Below the pieces are notes generated by a model. The model had not been told where the DNA came from. It did no database searches and saw only the letters and a program-made list of their open reading frames with translations. Source: Lactobacillus kimbladii (GTDB lineage Bacteria; Bacillota; Bacilli; Lactobacillales; Lactobacillaceae). Taken from it: a stretch of 64,000 nucleotides of DNA. Location: the NCBI RefSeq assembly GCF_000970755.1, contig NZ_KQ034007.1, positions 758,240 through 822,239 on the forward strand, given 5' to 3'. Shown here piece after piece: positions 31,629-39,500 of this stretch (the stretch's first letter is position 1; every line of letters starts with the position of its first letter). Both the position numbers and the translations under genes were made by a program.

Positions 31629-31864
31629 TAGCTAATATAAAGTGTCCTAATTTTAGAGTTCGCATCATTTTTTTGTTCAAAAAAATTAAATATTTACAGA
31701 TATATAAATATGTTATATTATTAATATAGTTTTAATAGTACCCTGTATATTATTTTTATGAAAAAAGTTCATTTAAAGATAAGTAACCGGTTTTATCTAA
31801 ATTTTGTATTATTTGTCTTTTTTAACAGTTATATTATTATAGAATATTAGGAGGAAGGCTAATT

Positions 31865-32371
31865 TTGCGTTGTTTTAATATAAATTCAGAAAATGGAAAT
31901 TTTGATACTATTATTTATATTCAAGGTAAACACAAGAATTCTCATAGAAAATTAAATAATATCACGAAATGTGCATGGGCGTATATAATTGATCGTAGAG
32001 ACAAAAATAAAGTAATACCAAAGGAGGGAACTGTGGAAAAAGGTCAGTCGTGGTATGAAATGAGTTTGATAGCATTAATAAAGGCAATGGAAAACTTAAT
32101 CGGACTTCAATTAAACAAAACTCACCTTTTATTTGTTTCTGATGAACAGTCATTTACTACAGCTTTAGTAAATTTAGAGACTGATGATAATGTTGATAAA
32201 AAGAAGTATTCTTTCGAATGGAAGAAAATTAAATCTCTTCTCAATAAGTTTCCTAATAGTGAGATACTATTTTTAAAAAAAGATGATGAAGATTTGGAAT
32301 CAGTTTTTCCAGAGTATTATACCAGACTTTCTGAAGTGAAAAATAACTTACATAATATTCTTGACAAATGA
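31865..32371 (+). CDS. Uncharacterised protein with a faint RNase H-like pattern
   Basis: A 168-residue protein starting at TTG 31865 with AGGAGGA 9 bases upstream. I do not recognise a family. The layout resembles an RNase H fold: strand TIIYIQG, strand KCAWAYIIDRR, helix YEMSLIALIKAMENL with a conserved Glu, strand LLFVSDEQS with Asp, then a helix. The first catalytic Asp of RNase H (IYTDGS) is replaced by Gln, so the enzyme may be inactive or the likeness accidental. It lies in the island behind the IS and 71 bases before a HEPN-like gene, with a more AT-rich composition than the core genes. The pair could be a toxin-antitoxin or defence unit. Confidence 0.6.
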   Translation: MRCFNINSENGNFDTIIYIQGKHKNSHRKLNNITKCAWAYIIDRRDKNKVIPKEGTVEKGQSWYEMSLIALIKAMENLIGLQLNKTHLLFVSDEQSFTTALVNLETDDNVDKKKYSFEWKKIKSLLNKFPNSEILFLKKDDEDLESVFPEYYTRLSEVKNNLHNILDK

Positions 32372-32442
32372 TGATTATGTAGAAATTTATTTTTAGTGTT
32401 TAAATATATTTGTTTTGATTTTTAATTATAGATGGAGAAAAA

Positions 32443-33090
32443 ATGAATATTGATGATAGTTTTTATAGTCTTTTAAATTCAGCTAAGCATAAAGATGGTA
32501 GTGGTCTGACTTCAAGTGAAAGATGGACACCAAAAGTCAAAAAAAGTGACTTTAAACTTTCAGATCCGTGTGAAAAAACATTAAATGATGAAGTAAAGTC
32601 AAACCTTTTTTATAATTTCGAATATCTTGAATTTCTTCAGTTTGAATATGATAGTCTTGTATTAACTCCGGTTTTAAGAGCCATGTTAGTAAAGAATTAT
32701 ATAATCACTGGTGTATCTATTATTGAGTTATGTTTTCACTTTCATTTATCTTCTTATATTGATCCGAACGACTTAAGCCATATGTCTCTAGAAAATAAAA
32801 TAAATAAAGAGAAAGAAAATAGTTCTGATTATTATAATCTCACTGAGGAAGATTTTAGAACAATACATAAACTTAGAAAGCTTCGTGATCATGTACACAT
32901 TTATATACGTAAAAAAAATAGTAATTCATATGTGAACAAAAATAAAGAATATAATATGTTCAGCCCAGACGGTGATAATCTAGACGCTAAAAAGGCGATG
33001 GGGGATATTTTATTTAAATTATTCGGAAGAAAGGGTTCTAAATTTACGAAAAATAATGAAGCTTTCAATTATTTAAAAACTGATAAATAA
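32443..33090 (+). CDS. Uncharacterised protein with HEPN-like RX4H motif
   Basis: A 215-residue protein, mostly helical. GATGGAG precedes the ATG. Residues about 75-100 (LVLTPVLRAMLVKNYIITGV) begin a helical bundle, and about residue 147 has TIHKLRKLRDHVHIYIRK, where RKLRDH fits RX4H of HEPN ribonucleases and LRxHVHI resembles the final helix of HEPN-type proteins. The tail is basic and rich in Asn/Lys. No family name can be given. It follows the RNase H-like gene on the same strand, so they are probably co-expressed; a HEPN toxin with a partner is one reading. Confidence 0.6.
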   Translation: MNIDDSFYSLLNSAKHKDGSGLTSSERWTPKVKKSDFKLSDPCEKTLNDEVKSNLFYNFEYLEFLQFEYDSLVLTPVLRAMLVKNYIITGVSIIELCFHFHLSSYIDPNDLSHMSLENKINKEKENSSDYYNLTEEDFRTIHKLRKLRDHVHIYIRKKNSNSYVNKNKEYNMFSPDGDNLDAKKAMGDILFKLFGRKGSKFTKNNEAFNYLKTDK

Positions 33091-33204
33091 ATGACTTAAA
33101 TTATTAATTTTTAAGTATTTGACTGATTTAAAAAGCCTCTTTGTCAGATCTTTTTCGATACTTGACATTCTATAAGAAATCCTGCTGATAGAGACTAAAT
33201 GAGT

Positions 33205-33240
33205 AGAGTCAAGCAGCTAATAAACTGCTTGGCTCTTTTT
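33205..33240 (+). terminator. Terminator after the HEPN-like gene
   Basis: AGAGTCAAGCAG and CTGCTTGGCTCT pair around an AT loop with a T run. Confidence 0.8.
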
Positions 33241-33313
33241 CTTTTACCTTGTTTTCCGCCAAACTAGTCCTAATTAAAAGATTGTTGAAATTCCCGAAAA
33301 CGGTTATACTTAT

Positions 33314-33727
33314 TTGGTTATTGAACATAAAAATAGCATAATTACTTTACACAAAACCAATTCCAAAAAAGGTCTTCCTGTTAAGGCAGTTAATAGAACT
33401 AGGAAGAGCCATATAAATAGCGGAGTTTCATTTGATTATCCACAACTATCACTATTTGAAAATCCTCCGTTAGAAAAGGACATGATTAGCCCTGATCAAA
33501 TGTATTTAATGGTTACATATGGTGGTACTGATTATAAATTAGATTATGTAAATATTGGAATGCCTAATGATGGAGTTACGTCTTGGATAGATATTAAAGA
33601 CATTACTAATTCGTTTACTACTTTTGAAACTGTGAGTGCTACAGAACAGAAAGAAATTGATTTGGAATTTCAAAATGAAGTAAAACGTATGTTAGAAAGA
33701 GAGAAGAAAAATGGAGGTCAAATTTAA
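33314..33727 (+). CDS. Small protein with a QLSLF clamp-binding-like motif, possibly 5'-truncated
   Basis: An open frame of 137 codons from a TTG at 33314. It has no good ribosome binding site, and the frame is open back to 33278 without an ATG, so the start is uncertain and the gene may be truncated. After a basic stretch (KAVNRTRKSH) it has DYPQLSLFENPP; QLSLF matches the beta-sliding-clamp (DnaN) binding consensus QL(S/D)LF. The C-terminal half is acidic with a helix. Its end overlaps the XRE-ImmA gene by 17 bases, so they are translationally coupled and probably work together. No family recognised. Confidence 0.5.
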   Translation: MVIEHKNSIITLHKTNSKKGLPVKAVNRTRKSHINSGVSFDYPQLSLFENPPLEKDMISPDQMYLMVTYGGTDYKLDYVNIGMPNDGVTSWIDIKDITNSFTTFETVSATEQKEIDLEFQNEVKRMLEREKKNGGQI

Positions 33728-34845
33728 TCCTAATCAACTTAAAAAAGCCAGACTAATGAGAGGACTTAGCATGACAGAATTGGCTGCTAAATCTTCTCTT
33801 TCGCGAGAATCAATCAGTAAGTATGAGTTAGGTGCTACTAAACCTCGTGGAGAATCAATTTTAAAGCTTGCAAATGCTTTAAAATTTCCAGTTTACTTCT
33901 TTGGAAAACCAGATATTGTTATTCCAATGGGTACTGTGTTCTTTAGAAGTCAAGCTGCAAGTACAAACAAACTAAGGGAAATGCAAAAAATTAGATTAGA
34001 ATTGGCCGCTCAAAGTTTATTATATATATCTAAATATATTAAACTACCACAACTGAAAATCCCTGAACCACTAAATATTAAAATTGAAAAAATTACACCA
34101 GAAATAATACAACGTATAGCTTCACAAACTCGTAAGATGTGGCAGTTAGGAAATGGTCCAATTAAAAATCTTACTAATGATATGGAGGCAAATGGTATTA
34201 TTATTACCGAAACGACTATGCATAGTGAAAAAATGGATGCAGTTTCTACACGTATAAATGATGTGCCACTGATTGCATTAACAGATAATAATGAATCTGT
34301 AATGAGAAGACGCTTCAACTTGGCACATGAACTAGGACACATATTGTTACATAATAGTGTTGAAAATGTTTTTGACTTGAATAACAATAAATATAAGAAT
34401 TTATTGGAAAAACAAGCTAATCAATTTGCTTCCTACTTTTTACTTCCTGATGAGTCGTTTACTGATTATTTAGTGGCTGGTAGTATGAATTTTTTCAGGC
34501 AAGCTAAATTATACTGGAACGTTTCTATCGCTGCTTTAATATATAAAGCCAATGCGTTGCACTTATTATCCGAAAAACCAATACATTTATCTGCAAAAGC
34601 AAATTTCAAAAAATCATTGGAGAAAACATGAACCTGATGATAATAAGTTACCACAAGAATATCCAAGTATTTTCAAAACTGCTTTAGGTATGCTTTTAGA
34701 TGCAAACTTAGTAACTAAGCAGGATTTAATTTCAATTTCGGGTCTGCCTATCGAAGAACTAGAAGCTATTTATAGAACGTCGTTCATTGAAGATAATACT
34801 AATACTTCACCTACACCTACACCATATTTAAGGTTAGTCAAATAG
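33711..34845 (+). pseudogene. XRE-ImmA/IrrE regulator-metallopeptidase, frameshifted
   Basis: The first frame (33711-34631) encodes an XRE helix-turn-helix (ELAAKSSLSRESISKYELGA) and an ImmA/IrrE zinc peptidase with HELGHILLH near residue 210. At about 34575 the frame should pass into the next one: LHLLSEK continues as NQYIYLQKQISKNHWRKHEP and onward to the stop at 34845, as in full-length family members. One A seems to be lost from the run at 34572-34576 (GAAAAACC). As read, the first-frame product is 306 residues with an unrelated 3' tail. Intact members cleave or control a repressor in mobile elements and stress responses. It could be a true decay, a phase-variable run, or a sequencing error. 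Confidence 0.8.
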
Positions 34846-34871
34846 AAACATGAGCTTTGAATTATAAAGGT

Positions 34872-34896
34872 AATAACACACAAAAAGAGCATTTCA
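34872..34896 (+). repeat. Right copy of the 25-base direct repeat flanking the island
   Basis: Matches 30285-30309 with one mismatch. Here it is the left part of a complete terminator. The two copies enclose the IS and four accessory genes. Confidence 0.8.
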
Positions 34897-34920
34897 CGTC
34901 AAAAATGAAATGCTCTTTTT
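34882..34920. terminator. Bidirectional terminator between the island and uspA
   Basis: AAAAAGAGCATTTCA and TGAAATGCTCTTTTT are perfect inverted repeats. It ends the rightward island transcript and the leftward uspA. Confidence 0.92.
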
Positions 34921-35375
34921 TACTTGGTTAAGTTTTCGTTTGAACGACAGACTAAGACGTCACAATCAGCAGTTCTGGTAACGTATTCTGTTACACTGCC
35001 GATTAGTATGCGCTCAACAGCGTTCAGACCAGTAGCTCCTAATACAATTAAATCAACTTGGTGCTTTTTAGGAAACTGGTGGGCAATGATTGCCTTGGGA
35101 GCCCCAAATTCAATTGAGTAGTGAACTTCCTTGACGCCAGTTTCCGTAGCTTGCTTGTAGTAATTCTGCAATTTTTCCTTAGCATCGTTTGATACTTGCT
35201 CAACCATCTCTGAATCAAAGCTGGAAACATTTTGGAAAGATCTGGTATCAATGACATGCAGAATTTCCAATGCAGCATCATTCCGTTTAGCTGCAGAGAT
35301 AGCTTTTTTAAAAGCTAGGTCGGCTTCCTTCGAACCATCAACTGCGACTTGAATACGGTGATATTGTTTCATCAT
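34920..35375 (-). CDS. uspA: Universal stress protein, UspA family
   Basis: A 151-residue single-domain UspA protein. It starts RIQVAVDGSKEADLAFKKAI and holds the ATP-binding motif VLGATGLNAVERILIGSVTEYV (G-2x-G-9x-G-S), so it is probably of the nucleotide-binding class. AGAGAGGTG precedes the start (ATG at 35375 or 35372). These proteins help survival under stress by an unclear mechanism. Its neighbour on the right on the same strand is a small membrane protein and then the 6S RNA, an arrangement seen in lactobacilli. Confidence 0.93.
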   Translation of the reverse strand: MMKQYHRIQVAVDGSKEADLAFKKAISAAKRNDAALEILHVIDTRSFQNVSSFDSEMVEQVSNDAKEKLQNYYKQATETGVKEVHYSIEFGAPKAIIAHQFPKKHQVDLIVLGATGLNAVERILIGSVTEYVTRTADCDVLVCRSNENLTK

Positions 35376-35419
35376 TTAAAACACCTCTCTTACAACTATT
35401 TTACCAAATTTTAGTGCAA

Positions 35420-35701
35420 TTAATCACCCTTTTGATTAAGTAAAAGACTAAAAATTAAAATAGTGATGCTGCTGAGAGCCAGGGTAATTAAATTAAGGTA
35501 CTTATTTGCCTGAAATACTAAAACTAAACCCAATAAAGTTTCTAAACCCAAGATAATCGCAGTCCAGGACATTATAGAACTGAAGTTAGAAATGTTTTTA
35601 CTATCATAGATTAAAAAATGACTGTGGCGATTATGCCATAAATAAAAGGCAGTCAAAAGTAATATTGCAAGATATATAGTGATAACAACTTTTATAGCCA
35701 T
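35420..35701 (-). CDS. Small membrane protein, three helices
   Basis: A 93-residue protein starting MAIKVVITIYLAILLLTAFY, with three hydrophobic helices (residues 5-20, 43-65, 70-90). I chose the ATG at 35701 because TTTGGAG lies just upstream; the longer frame to 35809 runs through the hairpin of the RNA gene. No family recognised. The start lies directly after the 6S RNA terminator, so it is expressed by read-through or by a hidden promoter. It is followed by uspA. Confidence 0.7.
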   Translation of the reverse strand: MAIKVVITIYLAILLLTAFYLWHNRHSHFLIYDSKNISNFSSIMSWTAIILGLETLLGLVLVFQANKYLNLITLALSSITILIFSLLLNQKGD

Positions 35702-35713
35702 AAAATCTCCAAA

Positions 35714-35947
35714 CAAAAAAACGGTCCGCAGACCGTTTCCTAATATTCTCAAGAAATCCGAGTCATCGAAACATAGCAAAACAATGCTTGTTGAACCCGC
35801 AGTGTTCAAAAAATGAGATGTATCGCAACGAATGTGGATCCTATCGCAAAAGATAGTCTTCCGATTCGAAAGTTATTTACTATCTCGCATGTCTTATGTT
35901 TGACCGGTCAACCTTATACAATTAAGCTATTCGATCGACTCAGATCA
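35714..35947 (-). ncRNA. ssrS: 6S RNA (SsrS)
   Basis: A minus-strand transcription unit of about 195 bases plus terminator. The two ends pair in a long closing stem (ATCTGAGTCGATCGAA at 35945-35930 with TTCGATGACTCGGAT at 35770-35756). The middle can fold into a long hairpin with a terminal GAGATAGT/ACTATCTT stem and an extra small hairpin TTGAAC/GTTCAA on the 3' side, as expected for the open-promoter-like bubble of 6S RNA. It ends with AAACGGTC/GACCGTTT and a T run. 6S RNA binds the housekeeping RNA polymerase in stationary phase. The uspA context agrees with lactobacilli. I rely on structure and context, not an alignment. Confidence 0.75.
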
Positions 35948-35953
35948 ATTATT

Positions 35954-35982
35954 ATAGTACTAAGCATCATAACTTTTGTCAA
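35954..35982 (-). promoter_or_regulatory. Promoter of the 6S RNA
   Basis: On the minus strand: TTGACA (35982-35977), a 17-base spacer and TACTAT (35959-35954), start near 35947. Confidence 0.75.
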
Positions 35983-36512
35983 GACAGAAAACTAAATATC
36001 TGTTTCAGCAAAATAATTTTTTATTTTTCAAAAATTGTAGGTATTTATTTGATGATACTCTTTTACTAAGTATTTGCTATAGGCGATGAAAATTGTACAA
36101 ATATGTTACAAAAGCAAGTTTTTTATTACAAATTTTTCAAGTCAAAAAACTGAATTTGTTATCAGACTCAAGCGTTTTTAATTTTTTTCCCCAGTTAGGA
36201 AAAGAAAATTATTTTATTATTTTCCAGATCCCATTTGAATAACAAAAATTGCGGTTGTTGCAAAGTGCTTTTTAGCATTTTTGTTTATTCAAAAAAACAT
36301 AGTTATTAATTTCACTAAATTATTTATACTAATTATCTGCTTCAGAAAAGGAAGTAAATGTCAATTTTTATGTTCCTTATAATGTTATTTTTTACATAAA
36401 AAGTCACAGCTTAATAAAATATTTAATGTTTATAACGTTTTTTAATTTTTAAATTTTATCAATTTTTATAGTATGGTTATTTATAAATACTATATTTGAC
36501 TTAGATATTATA
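35983..36512. other. Long AT-rich intergenic region before the first giant gene
   Basis: No gene visible in 530 bases. It is extremely AT-rich with many A and T tracts, like the regions before the other two giant genes, and may be curved DNA or hold sites for regulators of the surface proteins. Confidence 0.5.
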
Positions 36513-36541
36513 TTGACAATAGCTATTTTCAATCCTAAAAT
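36513..36541 (+). promoter_or_regulatory. Promoter of giant surface protein gene 1
   Basis: TTGACA (36513-36518), a 17-base spacer and TAAAAT (36536-36541). The same layout precedes giant genes 2 and 3. The start codon lies about 46 bases beyond the -10 box. Confidence 0.75.
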
Positions 36542-36587
36542 AGTATTCGAACATACTAATCATACATACTTTTTAGGAAGGATAAAT

Positions 36588-39500
36588 ATGCTAGGTAAAA
36601 ATAATTACAATGAAAGATTAAGAAAGATGGAGATGCAGGACAAGCAGGATCATTTCTCAATACGTAAATTGAGTATTGGTGCTGCTTCTGTTTTGTTAGG
36701 TTTCACCTTCTTTGGCTTGAATAGCCAAAGCGTAAAAGCCGACACTGTTGAACCTGCACAACAAGTAAGCGAGGAGTCGAATAAGGATAACTCTACTACT
36801 GAAACTAAGGAAACAAGTACTAAAGATGCAACTAAGGCTGAAGCCACTGCTTCTAAAAAGAAGACAAGTACTGACTTGTCAACTTTTTCAGGCTTGAGTT
36901 CGTTCTTAAAAGACTCAAAGACTAGTGAGGTGAAAGATACTACAGCTAAGGATAAGGCTGATACTACTAAAGATAAAGCTGATAAGGACACTGCAGATGA
37001 AGATAAGCAGGAAACCACTACAGCTGATTCAAATAATAGTGCAGCTACTCCCGTAACAGATTCAGATAAAGGTAATCAAGATACCAATACTGATAAAACT
37101 CCAACTGACATAACTGGTTCAGATGATCAAAATTCTGATAGCAGTAAGTTGCCGGCTGATGTGACTGGCGATACTAATTCAGATGAGGATACTACTGTTT
37201 CTGATGAAGATACCACTACTACTGATAAAACAGGATTAGCTGGAAAAGCAGTTCAGACAAAAGTTGACGATAATACACCTTTTATTATTGGAAATGTTGC
37301 TAAAGTAACAAACTGGAATCAATTTAGAACTGCGCTGACATTAGATAAAAAATATTTGCCTGAAGGCACTGTTATTAATGAAATTGATATTATGAATAAT
37401 ATTGTGTCTGATGTCACCACAGATACTGAGAAGAATATACATTTTCCTGGTCGCAAATTATTAATTACTTCAGGCGGCAGTGGAAGACACATTATTGATT
37501 TTAAGGGCTCTCATCCTAATTTACAAGGAAGGGAAAAGTTAGACCTGACCTATAAAAATGTTACTATTTGGAGTTCAGATTTTTATGGGGTAGCAAGAAC
37601 AAATGACTATCGCTATACTACTTATCCAGATAATACAGATAATACGGCTGTAATAACTCTTGATAATGTCGACTTCCATGGTTCACAGGTTTTATATGTT
37701 GGAGATCATAACGAAATCCATATTAAAGACACTGTTACTGTTGACCAAGTTAGAAATGCTTACACGAGCCCTGTAAATGGTTCACAAGCACACGGCGGCG
37801 GAGATAACCAGCAAATATTTGAATTTACTAGTGCTTACAATTCACTTTATTTTGATGAGGGTAGTAAGTTTGTCGGCAACACACTCAACGGTACTGCTAT
37901 TGAAATGAATGGTAATAATGATAATGTTTATATCGCTAAAGGTGCAGACGTAACTTTAAACCCTCTTAAGAATAATGATGGCAAATTTAACGCAAATAGT
38001 GGTGAACATGGTACTATATATGCTATTTGGATCAATGGTAAAGGTTCTGTAAACGTTAAAGGTCATTTAACAATTAATCTGGGACAATCAGATTACGCTG
38101 GAAAGCTTGACAAAAAACAAGCTCAAGCTATTAATTTAAATAATGGTAACACCGAATTTGTTATTGACAGCAATGGTGATGGCACTGGTGGAACAGTAGA
38201 CATTACAACTAATGGCGATATCTCACGTAATAATAGTGGCTATTTAATAAAAGATAAGGGTAACTTTACTGTTAAACCAAATGGTGCCTTAAATATTACT
38301 GGTCAAGATATGGGTGATTATAAGGGTACATTAGTTAATATCGGTAATAAGGCCGATATTGAAAATGGTGCTTTCAATATTCGGCTAAATGGTGATAAAT
38401 CTATTGGAGCTGGAACCGGAGCCGGTACAAACGATATAATTTTAGTTAATGTCGAAGGTAATGGTAAGTTAATTGTTAATAACCCTACTTCATTAGTACT
38501 TGACTGTCACTTGAACACTTCTCCTGGCACTAGCATTATTGGTGATAATGCTATCACGATTACTAATGTGCGCCAGAAATTAAACTTTTTAGGTGATCAG
38601 GGTCTAACTTTACCACCATTCCATACTTTACAAGTTCATAAAGATAAAACTATTAAGGTTGATAAACTTGTACTGCTCAATGGACAAGGTGGTAAAAATG
38701 GCAAATATATGTTTACAAGCCAGACTTGGGAACAAATTAAAAAATTGCCTTACTTTAAAGATAAGCATTTACAAAATATATATGACTCTTTAGATACAAT
38801 TGCTAAATCCGGCATACAAGTAAACTATGATACAATTTTCAAAAATATTATTGAACAAGCTTTCGCCGATCCAACGAACATTGGGTATAATGATATTGCC
38901 TTTGGTCCGGCTAATTCTTCTGGATTTCTAGATATCAAGCCTGAAAGTGTTACTGCCAAAGCAAATGTTGATGCTTCCGGCAAAAAAGATGGTTCTTGGA
39001 CAATTTCTGGAATTGTAGATGGTTATAAGAATGAAAAAGATGGACCTGATTCAGACCCAAAGAACCCATTTAAACTGATTTTACCTCTTGGCACTAAAGC
39101 ATATATCATGGCAGAGATAGATAGTGGAAAAGGTGGAAAAGGTACAATAAGCTTAAATAATAAGATCGATGATCCTCCATATCAATATACGGATGCTACA
39201 GATTTGCCAACTGAGTTTGCAGGTGAAGTTACTCAATCTGGTAAGAATTACATATTTAATGTTAAAGTACCTGCTGATATTGTTAGTCAGATTAATTCCA
39301 ACACTAAAATTAAACTAACACCTACCGCTAACTTTATTGAATACAATCCGTTGGATGTAGAGAGCAAAGAACGGCCAGTAATTGTAAGCATCTTAAAAAT
39401 AGCACAAGATACTGCTGCTAAAAATATCAAATCAAAAGTAAACGCAGCTAATGATTTAGATAGTCAATTCCCTAAGTCTAATCCTAAATCTAAAGAACAG

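Larger units (their letters stand above)
30319..31667 (+). mobile_element. Degenerate IS3-family insertion sequence
   Basis: About 1.35 kb bounded by imperfect inverted repeats: the left end TGATATGACCCCCAAATTTA and the right end (read inward) TGATGCGAACTCTAAAATTA, both continuing into GGACA. It has the OrfA/OrfB layout of the IS3 family (IS150-like, leucine-zipper OrfA and DDE OrfB), but both are damaged (see the two pseudogenes). No clear target duplication is visible. The right end matches the isolated fragment at 14674-14760, so the element has been mobile in this genome. Confidence 0.88.

Noticed and set aside
33116-33203. Possible remains of a gene between the HEPN-like gene and its terminator
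   Set aside because: No ORF, start signal or recognisable peptide could be found; only the hairpin is supported.
35813-35995. Short plus-strand ORF of 60 codons
   Set aside because: It lies antisense to the 6S RNA and its promoter, has no ribosome binding site and no recognisable protein features.
36513-36587. Earlier TTG start for giant gene 1
   Set aside because: That TTG is part of the -35 box of the promoter; the ATG at 36588 has a good AGGAAGGA site and matches the start of the two paralogues.
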